This document shows, piece after piece, positions 48,953-57,270 of a stretch of DNA of 64,000 bases. Made by a program: the position numbers and the translations under genes. Below the pieces are notes generated by a model that had not been told where the DNA came from, did not search any database, and was given only the letters and a program-made list of their open reading frames with translations. The stretch is from Acherontichlamydia pituitae (GTDB lineage: Bacteria; Chlamydiota; Chlamydiia; Chlamydiales; Rhabdochlamydiaceae): NCBI GenBank assembly GCA_019634675.1, contig JAHCAX010000001.1:1015986-1079985 (forward strand). The letters are read 5' to 3'. How positions within the stretch are numbered: the stretch's first letter is position 1; each line of letters begins with the position of its first letter.

Positions 48953-49419
48953 TAAAGAACCGGTTGCAGCTCTTCAGAAAGACGATTGCAGAACTCGCTT
49001 TGGACTTCAAAGTGTTGCAATTGGCCTGCTCCTTAATTCTTTTAACGGCCCTTTATGGTTGTTCTCCCTCCTCTTCAGAGGACTTTCAACGGGAAGGGGA
49101 AGCGCTGACCCGCACTTTGATCAAGCATTTGGAGGCAATTGAAACCCAAGAAGATCTGTTGCGAGCTGAACCGGTCCTAAAAAAGGACTTTGAAGCATAC
49201 GTCGACTTGATCAGCGAAGCTCGCGAGCAGCAGCTAAGGCATGCAGATGAGATCGTCGTAGATGCAAGCTCTGATTTTTCTGTAAGCGGCGAGCTCAAAG
49301 AGGAGATGCGCCGCATCTATTCTATGGAAGGAGGAAGGGAGATCATAGAAAGGGCGCAGCAAGAGGCGCTGGTGCGTCTAGATGCTTATGAGCGCGCCAA
49401 AGCCAAACAGCGAAAATAA
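48949..49419 (+). CDS. Putative lipoprotein of unknown function
   Basis: 156 residues. A long N-terminal part ends in a hydrophobic run (LACSLILLTALYGC) with lipobox LYGC and Cys38. The mature part is highly charged and helical (EGEALTRTLIKHLEAIETQEDLL; REIIERAQQEALVRLDAYERAK), likely coiled coil. I recognise no family. It overlaps the dipeptidase gene as ATGA, so the two are translated together; a link to peptidoglycan turnover is possible but only inferred. Confidence 0.7.
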   Translation: MIKNRLQLFRKTIAELALDFKVLQLACSLILLTALYGCSPSSSEDFQREGEALTRTLIKHLEAIETQEDLLRAEPVLKKDFEAYVDLISEAREQQLRHADEIVVDASSDFSVSGELKEEMRRIYSMEGGREIIERAQQEALVRLDAYERAKAKQRK

Positions 49420-49462
49420 TCCCGTTGGATTTATACCCGAATCGAGTTTTGCAATTTCCTCT

Positions 49463-50245
49463 TTAGACTTGCTTGCTGAAATGGCTGTCAAAATGCTCTT
49501 TTCGAGCCTTGAGCAATTCAAAATCGGTCATTTCATCGACATGGATCGGTACTGCAGCAGCATAGCCTTCATTGAGCAAAAAGACATCGCTCTCTTCATG
49601 TTCTTCATGCTCATGCCATTTTCCGCCAAGCCAATAATAGGAATGCCCCTCCGGATGGAGTCGCTCTAAAGGATTTTCAATCCAGTAACCTTTGCCCTGT
49701 CGTGCCATTTTGACTCCCTTGATCGTCGGAGTCAACGGGAAGTTGACATTCAACAATGTCCCTTTTGGAAGGGGATGGGCAAGAATATGCTGGACAAGAG
49801 GAGCGATATGGGGCCGGGTCAGGTTGTAGTCTGGATTTTCGAAGTCAGCGCATGAAAGGGCAATCCCTGGGACATTGCGCAAAGTTCCCTCGATCACGCC
49901 GCCGATCGTCCCGCTATAAAGGACATTTCTGCCGGAATTAGCTCCGCGGTTGATCCCCGAAACGATCAGGTCGGGACGGTCTTTTAGGATCACGCTAAGG
50001 CCTAAGCGGACGCAGTCAGCAGGAGTTCCATTGACTTTCCAAGCAGGAGTTCCCTTTTCCCAATCAACCGATTGGATTTGGAGCGGCTCGCGGATGGTGA
50101 TGCTCAAGCCTACTCCCGACTTTTCCGTCGCTGGAGCAATGATCGATAGGTCGGCAATATCGGAAAGCGCTTGCCAGAGGTGCTTCAGCCCTGGAGCTGA
50201 AATGCCATCGTCGTTGGTCAATAAGATACGGGGTTTGTTTGCCAT
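49463..50245 (-). CDS. surE: 5'/3'-nucleotidase SurE
   Basis: 260 residues. The metal-binding start RILLTNDDGISAPGLKHL, then VNGTPADCVRLGL, and SGINRGANSGRNVLYSGT are SurE signatures. It removes phosphate from nucleoside monophosphates and short oligonucleotides in the cytosol. The symporter gene ends 8 bp upstream, so the two form an operon. Between it and the convergent lipoprotein gene is a short piece ('gttttgcaatttcctc', about 49445-49460) that looks like a remnant of the dispersed palindromic repeat. Confidence 0.94.
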   Translation of the reverse strand: MANKPRILLTNDDGISAPGLKHLWQALSDIADLSIIAPATEKSGVGLSITIREPLQIQSVDWEKGTPAWKVNGTPADCVRLGLSVILKDRPDLIVSGINRGANSGRNVLYSGTIGGVIEGTLRNVPGIALSCADFENPDYNLTRPHIAPLVQHILAHPLPKGTLLNVNFPLTPTIKGVKMARQGKGYWIENPLERLHPEGHSYYWLGGKWHEHEEHEESDVFLLNEGYAAAVPIHVDEMTDFELLKARKEHFDSHFSKQV

Positions 50246-50253
50246 TGGATTTC

Positions 50254-51699
50254 CTAATTATGTATTGTTTTGACCACCTTATGACGCGTCGCCAAGGAAA
50301 CAAAGATGATAAGCAGAAAGCTGATCGAAAATCCTGGGAGCATCGAAGGGATCGAAATGGAGAAGAAATGATTAAAATAAGGCCATGCTCCTGCAATGAT
50401 ACCGCCGCCTAAAATGCCGCTCCATGCCCCGTACTTATTGACATTTTTCCAATAAAGGGAGAGCAGAAGCAGAGGTCCAAAAGAAGAGCCTAGGCCAGAC
50501 CATGCATAAAGCACGAGGGAATAGATTGAACTGATGTCGCAGAAGGCAATGAAGTAGGCTACCAATGCGACGATCACAACGCCGAAGCGGGAAACGAGGA
50601 GCAGTTCCTTTGACGATGCATTCTTGCGAAAGATCCTCTTGTAAAAGTCCTCGGTCAAGCTCGAAGAAAGGACGAGCACTTGGGAGCTCATCGCATTGAT
50701 GGTCGCAGCAAGGACGGCGCACAAGATAAATCCGATCAAGAAGGGAGCGAACGAGTCCTTTACCATGTCGATAAATACCTGTTCCGGATCTTTCAGGCCT
50801 CCATGGAAGTAGGCGATCCCGACAAGTCCGACAACGGTAGCGGCGCTCAATGCAAGCACCATCCAGGTCATCCCGATCCATTTCGACTTGTTGATCTCGT
50901 GGACATTGCGTATCCCCATGAACTTGGTCACAATGTGGGGCTGTCCAAAATAACCAAGACCCCATCCGGCCGTCATGCCGATGATCTGGAACCAAGTCTT
51001 GCCGCTGAAGTCAGGGAACAAAGCAAGCGTCAGTTTCTGCGTCGTGACAGCTTGGGATATCCCATCCCATCCGCCTACTTTGGGAAGCAGATAGAACGGC
51101 ACGAAGATAATGACGCACATCAAGAAGATCCCTTGGAAAAGGTCGATCCATGCCAAAGTGACGTACCCTCCGGTAAACACGTAAGGGACGACGATCAGGA
51201 TCCCGATCAAAATTCCTATATCGTAGTTGAGATTGAAAAGGGTCTCTAGCAATACGCCGAGGCCAACTAGGCCCGATGAAATATAGATCGTATAGAAGAG
51301 CAGCTGCATTACGGCCGTGAACACGCGGATAAGGCCCGATGTGTCCGCTAAACGGCTCTCAAAGAAGGAGGAAAATGTAAGGCTGTTATATTGTTCTGTG
51401 GCAATGCGGATTTTGGGAGCGATCAACTGCCAGTTCAAGAACATGAACACGATCAGTCCGACAGCGGCCCAGGCGTTGAACAGTCCGCCTGTTATGATGA
51501 CAGAGGGATATCCCATGAACAGCCAGCTGCTCATGTCGCTCGCATGGGCTGCCAAGGCGGTCAGCCAATAGTTCAACGAACGGTTGCCGATGATGAAGTC
51601 TGTTGCCGATAGATGGCGGCGATAGGAGGTAATCCCAATAAAAAGCAGGATAATGAAGTAGCAGATCACCGCAAGCAGTTCGTAAAGATACGTTGACAT
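50254..51699 (-). CDS. Sodium/solute symporter (SSF family, PutP-like)
   Basis: 481 residues with about 13 membrane helices. It starts with LLAVICYFIILLFIGITSYRR; RHLSATDFIIGNRSLNYWLTALAAHASDMSSWLFMGYP and GWGLGYFGQPHIVTKFMGI are very like the sodium/proline symporter PutP. It should import proline or a related amino acid with sodium. It precedes surE by 8 bp on the same strand. Proline uptake fits an intracellular bacterium that depends on host amino acids, but the substrate is inferred from similarity only. Confidence 0.88.
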   Translation of the reverse strand: MSTYLYELLAVICYFIILLFIGITSYRRHLSATDFIIGNRSLNYWLTALAAHASDMSSWLFMGYPSVIITGGLFNAWAAVGLIVFMFLNWQLIAPKIRIATEQYNSLTFSSFFESRLADTSGLIRVFTAVMQLLFYTIYISSGLVGLGVLLETLFNLNYDIGILIGILIVVPYVFTGGYVTLAWIDLFQGIFLMCVIIFVPFYLLPKVGGWDGISQAVTTQKLTLALFPDFSGKTWFQIIGMTAGWGLGYFGQPHIVTKFMGIRNVHEINKSKWIGMTWMVLALSAATVVGLVGIAYFHGGLKDPEQVFIDMVKDSFAPFLIGFILCAVLAATINAMSSQVLVLSSSLTEDFYKRIFRKNASSKELLLVSRFGVVIVALVAYFIAFCDISSIYSLVLYAWSGLGSSFGPLLLLSLYWKNVNKYGAWSGILGGGIIAGAWPYFNHFFSISIPSMLPGFSISFLLIIFVSLATRHKVVKTIHN

Positions 51700-51778
51700 G
51701 TTTCGACTCGAATTAATCCGTTAAATTCTACCTTACCATTTTTTGAATAAAAGGGGAAATTGCAATTCCCTCTTCTAG

Positions 51779-51844
51779 GGCCTGTCGTCAATTCAGGTTT
51801 CGTCAGAACCGAAAAATCGACAGAAACTGAATTGACGACAGACC
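51779..51844. repeat. Second palindromic repeat family, copy 2, at the ttcA stop
   Basis: Left arm 'ggcctgtcgtcaattcag' (51779-51796) and right arm 'ctgaattgacgacagacc' (51827-51844) are inverted with one mismatch; an inner word 'gaaaaatcgacagaaa' matches the copy near 22.6 kb. The right end touches the ttcA stop codon. Confidence 0.75.
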
Positions 51845-52606
51845 TTAATTGCTTTTCCTCGTTGCCTTGTCCGATCCGTACTGAAAAGAAGCTTGCGCCA
51901 GGTTCTCTTTAGCGTTTGGAAAGACCTCTTCCAGCTTTTCAATCAGAAGCTTTGTGTCCTTCCGCAAAGACTCCTGTCCGACGGGGCACTGGCACATGAT
52001 TCGTGCAAATCCGTACATCTTTGCAAAGGAGCTCAAGTCCATTTCAGGGATATAGATCAGCGGCCTGATGATCGTGATCCCAAAGTCATGCATCGGGACT
52101 TTGGGCAGGTTTGCTGCAAATTCCGCTTTATGCAGCAAGTTCATCAACAGCGTTTGGATGCTGTCGTCCCTGTGGTGGCCGAAGGCGACCGTATTAGCTC
52201 CAGCAGCTTTAGCAGCATCAAAGATCAATTTTCTCCGTTCTCTTGAGCAGCTGTAGCATTCAAGCGTTTCCCTTTTTTGCTTCGATTCGCAAGTAATGAG
52301 TGGAACATCCAACTCTTTGCAGATTCCCTTCAAAAATGAGGCGCTCACTCCAGCCCCGCAAGAAAATTCACCCGTAACATGGATTGCAACAAAATCAAGC
52401 TTCGGAAAGCCGTTGCCGAGAATGGCCTTAAGCAAAAAAAGGAGGCTCAGACTGTCTTTGCCTCCGCTGAGGGCGATGGCGATCTTGGATGCTCCCTCCA
52501 GAAGCTGGAAGTCGTACAAGGCTTTGCGGCACATGCTTTCCAGCTTTCTTCCAAGGGTTGTCCAAGGAGGTCTAGCAACAGGAATATGTAGGTCTATGTG
52601 GGACAT
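51845..52606 (-). CDS. ttcA: tRNA 2-thiocytidine biosynthesis protein TtcA-like (PP-loop ATPase)
   Basis: 253 residues. The PP-loop KIAIALSGGKDSLSLLFLL is at residues about 41-59. ETLECYSCSRERRKLIF carries the CxxC motif and FGHHRDDSIQTLLMNLLHKAEFA the second conserved block, as in TtcA, which uses an iron-sulfur cluster to thiolate cytidine 32 of some tRNAs. MCQCPVGQESLRK near residue 210 gives more cysteines. TilS is less likely, because of the Cys motifs. A palindromic repeat abuts its stop. Confidence 0.85.
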   Translation of the reverse strand: MSHIDLHIPVARPPWTTLGRKLESMCRKALYDFQLLEGASKIAIALSGGKDSLSLLFLLKAILGNGFPKLDFVAIHVTGEFSCGAGVSASFLKGICKELDVPLITCESKQKRETLECYSCSRERRKLIFDAAKAAGANTVAFGHHRDDSIQTLLMNLLHKAEFAANLPKVPMHDFGITIIRPLIYIPEMDLSSFAKMYGFARIMCQCPVGQESLRKDTKLLIEKLEEVFPNAKENLAQASFQYGSDKATRKSN

Positions 52607-52728
52607 GGCAAGTCTTTTTTTAGCCCAATATTTTACTCCCTTTTAGGGGAAAGATCAAGGCGAAGAAGCTTTCTCCTGGACGAATACGATAATTTTGGTT
52701 AGCCTATAGGTTGTTTTTAGAGGAAGCA

Positions 52729-52974
52729 ATGACAAAAGTTGGACGTAACGATCCCTGCCCTTGCGGTTCTGGGAAAAAGTATAAAAAATGCTGTGAAGAA
52801 AAAGGCGGGCGCAAGAAGTTTCATGCGGAGGTTCTCACTCCAACTTCTGTGGCCGAGCCCCAAACGACCCAGCACACTTCCAAAGTCTCTTCCCTCTTTT
52901 TTCAAAAGACCCTGCCTTCTTTGGCCCCTAAGCCAAAAGAGCCGGTCGAAGAGCCGAAAAATCCGGTGATGTAG
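52729..52974 (+). CDS. Small SEC-C motif protein
   Basis: 81 residues from the ATG at 52729, after GAGG. The N-terminus [20 protein letters not shown] is a full SEC-C zinc-binding motif, as at the C-terminus of SecA, where it binds SecB and ribosomes. The rest is a Pro/Lys/Thr-rich, probably disordered tail. A free-standing SEC-C protein may bind ribosomes or the secretion machinery; the role is unknown. Confidence 0.85.
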
Positions 52975-52993
52975 GCATACATAAAATAAGTTG

Positions 52994-53022
52994 TTGAGTG
53001 GAATCATCGGTTTTGTTATAAG
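52994..53022 (+). promoter_or_regulatory. Probable promoter of the tRNA-Thr/tRNA-Tyr unit
   Basis: TTGAGT (52994-52999) and TATAAG (53017-53022) are 17 bp apart, ending 14 bp before tRNA-Thr. Confidence 0.6.
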
Positions 53023-53036
53023 TTCCACTTCAATTC

Positions 53037-53108
53037 GCTGGCTTAGCTCAATGGTAGAGCATCCGCCTTGTAAGCGGACGGTTGAGGGTTCAAGTCCTTT
53101 AGCCAGCA
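53037..53108 (+). tRNA. tRNA-Thr (TGT)
   Basis: Acceptor GCTGGCT/AGCCAGC with discriminator A, D-arm TAGCTCAATGGTAGAG, anticodon stem-loop TCCGC-CTTGTAA-GCGGA (anticodon TGT) and T-arm GAGGGTTCAAGTCCTTT. No CCA is encoded. Confidence 0.97.
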
Positions 53109-53129
53109 TTCTTTTTCTCCCATCTCTTG

Positions 53130-53211
53130 GGGGGTGTCGCATAGTGGCAATTGCAGGGGACTGTAAATCCCCCGACTTCGGTCTTCGTGTGTTCGAGTCA
53201 CACCGCCCCCA
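53130..53211 (+). tRNA. tRNA-Tyr (GTA)
   Basis: An 82-base class II tRNA with acceptor GGGGGTG/CGCCCCC, anticodon loop CTGTAAA (anticodon GTA), a long variable arm (CGACTTCGGTCTTCG) and T-arm GTGTGTTCGAGTCACAC. It follows tRNA-Thr after 21 bp and is followed by a terminator. Confidence 0.96.
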
Positions 53212-53217
53212 ATAATA

Positions 53218-53243
53218 AAAACCCGCATTTTGCGGGTTTTTTT
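53218..53243 (+). terminator. Intrinsic terminator after tRNA-Tyr
   Basis: The stem aaacccgca/tgcgggttt with a short loop is followed by TTTT. The pairing extends beyond the terminator: the tRNA 3' end 'acaccgcccccaat' has an inverted copy 'attgggggcggtgt' on the far side. Confidence 0.85.
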
Positions 53244-53350
53244 ATTGGGGGCGGTGTTTTGCTAAGCAAAACCCGGTTCGTGCCCAAGGGCACTTCACCT
53301 GCTTTGCACTACGCAGGTCCACCGGACCTTCTCCGTGTCTCCGCAGCCAA
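53224..53350 (+). repeat. 127-bp direct repeat, copy 1 (starts in the tRNA-Tyr terminator)
   Basis: The stretch from 'cgcattttgcgggt' to 'ccgcagccaa' recurs at 53444-53570 with one base change (c to t in 'gggcacttc'). It holds the inverted tRNA-Tyr end 'gggggcggtgt' and several short GC-rich hairpins ('tgcccaagggca', 'ggtccaccggacc'). No gene is credible here; the 507-bp gap 53212-53718 consists of this pair, a 93-bp GC-rich spacer and a hairpin. Confidence 0.95.
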
Positions 53351-53443
53351 GAGTTTGGCTTCCGTGTGTGACTCGAGTCGAAGGGCCTGCAGGCCCGAGC
53401 CCCCGTAGTCGCGGAAGCGGCGCGAGGGGGAACACCGCCTAAT

Positions 53444-53570
53444 CGCATTTTGCGGGTTTTTTTATTGGGGGCGGTGTTTTGCTAAGCAAAACCCGGTTCG
53501 TGCCCAAGGGCATTTCACCTGCTTTGCACTACGCAGGTCCACCGGACCTTCTCCGTGTCTCCGCAGCCAA
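53444..53570 (+). repeat. 127-bp direct repeat, copy 2
   Basis: 126 of 127 bases match copy 1. The second copy keeps only half of the terminator stem (gcgggttttttt). The 93-bp spacer 53351-53443 is GC-rich and has 'gtgtgactcgag', which recalls the inverted T-arm of tRNA-Tyr, and ends in 'aacaccgcc'. Confidence 0.95.
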
Positions 53571-53660
53571 CAGGATGAGCAAAACGCCCTTTCCCTAATT
53601 GTCTGTGAAAATTGTTCAACACGTATGCTGATTAAATGATAGAAGCGTTATCTGAGGATC

Positions 53661-53686
53661 TTGCCAAGCTCGGATGAGCTTGGCAA
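53661..53686 (-). terminator. Strong hairpin after the outer membrane barrel gene
   Basis: An 11-bp perfect stem (ttgccaagctc / gagcttggcaa) with a 4-base loop lies 33 bp past the stop of the minus-strand barrel gene. There is no U tract on the minus strand, so it may be a terminator of the weak type or an mRNA-stabilising hairpin. Confidence 0.5.
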
Positions 53687-53718
53687 AATAGTGAACGAGG
53701 TTAAAACGAAATCACGCG

Positions 53719-54582
53719 TTATAGGTCGAACTGAATGCCAAAAGCAAATCCATTATATTGCATGTTTTGAATTTTAACATTCCATGGAGTCGTATGTGCG
53801 TGAGTAGTGTATACTGTCGATCCAAAGATGTAATTAGTGAAATCCGTGTACAAATAGCGATATTCTCCAAAAATATGGAACCAGCGGATGTTATAACGAA
53901 GTCCTGCCTTTACCTGGCCTGCAAATGTCCAGCAAGAGTCATGCGTCCTTGAGTTGAAATGGTTAATGCCCGGCTCTGGCGGAGCTACTTGTAAAGACTT
54001 AGCATGGTGAAGAGCTATACGTGTTGCACCAACACCGAGCCCAATGTAAGGGGATAATTTCCAGCTATTGTTCAGCGACAATATAAAATTGGCTAGATAG
54101 ACGCCCGAATTCATACGAAAGGTATCCAAGAAGTCATGCTCAGGCAGTCTGAATGTGTCTGTAGCATTCATGAGATGCCCTTTTAAGTGGCGGCTAAACC
54201 AATACCCTTCGATCTCTGCTCCTGGAGCAAAGTACCAGTGTCTGCATTTATTAATGCATTTTGACCACTCATATCCAATTTGTACGCCGCCAAATCCAGG
54301 ACTGTTTTTCTTTAAGTGGCCACGACCCTCTACAGCTAACGGACCATCGCTTGTAATTTCAGAAAACAATGCTGTTCCCATTTGAAATGCTTTCGAGGCA
54401 TTTGAGAACAGTTCCCCGCCAAATCCACCTATGTACACCCTGTTGCATTTTTCTTTCTTGGTGCAGTCGACTGTGTCCTTGCCTGCGGCTGTGTCTTCTG
54501 CTGCAATTAAAGAGCTAGCCATTGTGTTTAACAATAGGGCAGATAATAGGGTTAAGCAATACTTACTGCGTACGTTGAACAT
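53719..54582 (-). CDS. Outer membrane beta-barrel protein of unknown function
   Basis: 287 residues. The ATG at 54582 is preferred since GGAGAG precedes it; a start four codons earlier is possible. A signal peptide (residues about 8-28, LTLLSALLLNTMASSLIAA) is followed by VYIGGFGGELFSN, then alternating strands (GFGGVQIGYEWS; LSPYIGLGVGATRIAL; FAGQVKAGLRYNI; FGEYRYLYTDF) and a last strand FAFGIQFDL, as in OmpA/porin-like barrels of eight strands. Cys pairs (CINKC, CTKKEKC) may form disulfides. It is not a MOMP-like paralogue. A strong hairpin follows the stop. Confidence 0.8.
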   Translation of the reverse strand: MFNVRSKYCLTLLSALLLNTMASSLIAAEDTAAGKDTVDCTKKEKCNRVYIGGFGGELFSNASKAFQMGTALFSEITSDGPLAVEGRGHLKKNSPGFGGVQIGYEWSKCINKCRHWYFAPGAEIEGYWFSRHLKGHLMNATDTFRLPEHDFLDTFRMNSGVYLANFILSLNNSWKLSPYIGLGVGATRIALHHAKSLQVAPPEPGINHFNSRTHDSCWTFAGQVKAGLRYNIRWFHIFGEYRYLYTDFTNYIFGSTVYTTHAHTTPWNVKIQNMQYNGFAFGIQFDL

Positions 54583-54868
54583 TTTTCTCTCCATTTATAT
54601 CATGCGCTTAACTCTTTTAAGCCTGATTGCCTTTTTTGCATCAATCTTTTTTTGAAGCTGCTGGGAAGTAGAAGGCTTTTTAATCGAAAGGATCTTTCCT
54701 TTCTAGCTGAGGGAGTATTGATATTATTGAATTTTTTCAGTTATTGCTAATTGTTGATTTTAGAAATTTAAGAGTCTTTAAGAGCTGAACTGCTCTCTAA
54801 AATTTCTAAATCTCATTGAGTTCTTCCTTAAGATCCGATATCTTTTTCTCCCTAAAAGGGAGGGAAGA

Positions 54869-55750
54869 ATGAGCCTTGTTGCCTATATTGCCCGGGCGTT
54901 TTGCCGTGATTCTCTAGGGGGAAATCCCGCCGGTGTTGTCATTGTAGATCAAGAACGTCCGTTTACCTCTTCTCAAATGCAATCTGTTGCAAAAGAACTT
55001 AATTTTTCAGAAACGGTTTTTATCTCATCAACAGGGGCTCATTCCTATCAAGCTCTATATTTTACACCGACTTCTTCTATCGATTTTTGCGGGCATGCCA
55101 CATTGGCCGCATTCGGAGTGCTCAAACAGATTGGAACCTTAAAGGATTCCATTTATCAATTGGATACTCGAGCGGGAAAATGCGAAGTTGCTTTAAAAGA
55201 TCGTTTGATTTTTTTGAGCCAACCCCTACCTGTTTTTGGAGAGGAGATCGAGAAGGCTGAAATCACTGCTATTTTAGGAGATTCTTTGAGTGTTGAAGAG
55301 CCTTGTCCTCGTATCGTTTCAACAGGGCTTCGCGACATTTTTGTTCGGGTGCGGGATGAAAAATGCCTTCAATCGTTGAAACCCGATCTCGAACTGATGT
55401 CCAAACTCAATAGCAAAACTCATTCAATCGGCATGCATGTGTTCTCTCTAAACTCCCCAGAAAGCGCTATTACTGCTCAATGCCGTAATTTTGCCCCGCT
55501 GTATGGTATTGATGAAGAATCTGCTACTGGCTCTTCTAATGGAGCCCTTGCTTGCTACCTATTTGAGAATGGAATGCTTTCCTCAGGCACGGAACATCGA
55601 TTGCTCTTCAGACAGGGCGATAGTTTAAATGCGCCTTCAGATATTTACGTTCAACTGAAGACCCATGAAAGGACAATTGAAAAAGTGGAGTGCGGAGGAG
55701 AGGTTGTTGTCGATGAAGCTAGAGAAATGAAGGCGCCTTTAGAAAAATAA
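54869..55750 (+). CDS. PhzF-family isomerase/epimerase-like protein
   Basis: 293 residues. AFCRDSLGGNPAGVVIVD near the start and LNFSETVFI with the conserved Glu, then YFTPTSSIDFCGHATLAAFGVL, are PhzF-family signatures; a second half has ATGSSNGALACYLFENG. PhzF proteins have the diaminopimelate-epimerase fold and isomerise small molecules; the substrate here is unknown. A GGGAGGGAAG ribosome site precedes the ATG. It stands between gene-free regions of about 280 bp on each side, in which I saw no gene. Confidence 0.88.
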   Translation: MSLVAYIARAFCRDSLGGNPAGVVIVDQERPFTSSQMQSVAKELNFSETVFISSTGAHSYQALYFTPTSSIDFCGHATLAAFGVLKQIGTLKDSIYQLDTRAGKCEVALKDRLIFLSQPLPVFGEEIEKAEITAILGDSLSVEEPCPRIVSTGLRDIFVRVRDEKCLQSLKPDLELMSKLNSKTHSIGMHVFSLNSPESAITAQCRNFAPLYGIDEESATGSSNGALACYLFENGMLSSGTEHRLLFRQGDSLNAPSDIYVQLKTHERTIEKVECGGEVVVDEAREMKAPLEK

Positions 55751-56034
55751 GAGAGTTCCAAATGGGAAAGCGGTTTATTCGATTCGATCAGGCCAATTTA
55801 GTATCAGATTGTGATTAGAAAAATCACAAAATGGTGTATAGGCAAGGTTTTTTTTCCGTTGATTGAAAAAAATGGACATGCTAACTTAAAGTTGTAATAA
55901 GTATTAGTTTTTAGGTAGCATTTCTTCTATTTTGAATTATTTTTCTTCCTTTCTTTTTCTTTCAGTGCATTCTTTGTAAGTTCTTTTTTTATTCTTCTTT
56001 TTTCTGAACAGTCTTTATTTCGAAGGGGGTTCCC

Positions 56035-57189
56035 ATGTTTCGTCATATGCCTTTTATTTTAATTGGGATCATTCTTTTTGCAGGAATTTTTAGCCCGATG
56101 TTGCCAACAGCTTGCAAAGCAAGCCTTTACGCGGTTAGCCTTTCCCTGAAAGACATGATCATATTTGTCCTGCCGCTGATTATTTTCGGCCTGCTGTTTA
56201 AAACAGCTGTTCAGCTTGCGCGTAAAGCGACAGGGACCATTTTGTTGATCTTCGGAGGGGTCTGCTGCTCTAATTTTTTATCTACCTGGATCAGTTACTC
56301 TGTAGGAAGGGTTGCTTATCAGATGGACCTTTCGATGGTCGTTCCGAATAAGGAGAATCTCTTAGTTCCGACATGGCTTTTTCCTCTTCCGAAATGGATT
56401 GGAAATGACCATGCGATGTTGTCAGGACTGATCCTAGGTCTAGGGTTTGCCCTATTTGCGCCCCAGGCGGCAAGATCGATTTCCACGTTTTTGGAAAAAA
56501 TGGTCGGGCTGATATTGAAAGGAATCCTATTTGCTATTCCGTTCTTTATTTTAGGTTTTGTTTTGAAGCTCTCCCATGAAGGAACTCTTGTTCAACTCCT
56601 TCAAGACTATGCTGGGATCCTAGCTGTCGTTGCAGGGACCATTTTTACTTATATTGCCGTTCTCTATTTTGCCGCCAATAAGTTCAATGTACGCGCGAGC
56701 ATAAAAAGTATAGGAAATATGCTGCCGGCTGCTTTGACCGGCCTCGGGAGCATGTCAAGCGCAGCAGCGATGCCTCTGACGATTTTAGGAGCGGAAAAAA
56801 ATGCGCGGGACCCCGATATCGCCCGTTCAATAATCCCCGCAACCGTCAATATCCATATGATCGGCGACAGTTTGGCTATCCCGATTTTTGCTTTTGCCGT
56901 GATGAAAAACTTTGGCGTTGCCGAGCCTTCCGTGCTTGCCTATCTGCAGTTTTCCCTCTATTTTGTCGTGGCTAAATTCTCTGCCGCCGCCGTTCCGGGT
57001 GGAGGGATCCTTGTCATGCTCCCAATTTTAGAAAGCAAGATGGGCTTTGATCCAGGGATGTTGTCATTGATCACAGCTCTCCACATTCTTTTTGATCCTG
57101 TAATTACATGCGCTAACGTGCTGGGCAATGGAGCGTTTGCACAGATTATTGACAGGTTGCAAGCCAGGAAGAAGACAGTATCCCTATAA
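56035..57189 (+). CDS. Dicarboxylate/amino acid:cation symporter (DAACS family)
   Basis: 384 residues with eight or more membrane helices and two hairpin loops. LGSMSSAAAMPLTILGAEKN (serine-rich loop), ATVNIHMIGDSLAIPIFAFAVM and AVPGGGILVMLPILESKMGF are glutamate/dicarboxylate carrier signatures (GltP/DctA). It should import glutamate or a C4-dicarboxylate with sodium or protons. A GAAGGGGGT ribosome site lies before the ATG. The aminotransferase gene follows after 81 bp on the same strand. Confidence 0.9.
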   Translation: MFRHMPFILIGIILFAGIFSPMLPTACKASLYAVSLSLKDMIIFVLPLIIFGLLFKTAVQLARKATGTILLIFGGVCCSNFLSTWISYSVGRVAYQMDLSMVVPNKENLLVPTWLFPLPKWIGNDHAMLSGLILGLGFALFAPQAARSISTFLEKMVGLILKGILFAIPFFILGFVLKLSHEGTLVQLLQDYAGILAVVAGTIFTYIAVLYFAANKFNVRASIKSIGNMLPAALTGLGSMSSAAAMPLTILGAEKNARDPDIARSIIPATVNIHMIGDSLAIPIFAFAVMKNFGVAEPSVLAYLQFSLYFVVAKFSAAAVPGGGILVMLPILESKMGFDPGMLSLITALHILFDPVITCANVLGNGAFAQIIDRLQARKKTVSL

Positions 57190-57270
57190 GGTTTCAGCGA
57201 TGTTCCAGTAATTGTCTGGATAGACTACACTCTGTTGACCTTATGCAATTTTTTTAATTGGAGGGAGCTC

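Noticed and set aside
53151..53448. Open frames over the tRNA-Tyr tail and direct repeats
   Set aside because: They include tRNA sequence and duplicated GC-rich repeats; no ribosome site or family match.
53212..53718. Prophage or island attachment site at tRNA-Tyr
   Set aside because: The duplicated unit starts in the terminator, not in the tRNA 3' end in direct orientation, and no integrase gene is in the window.
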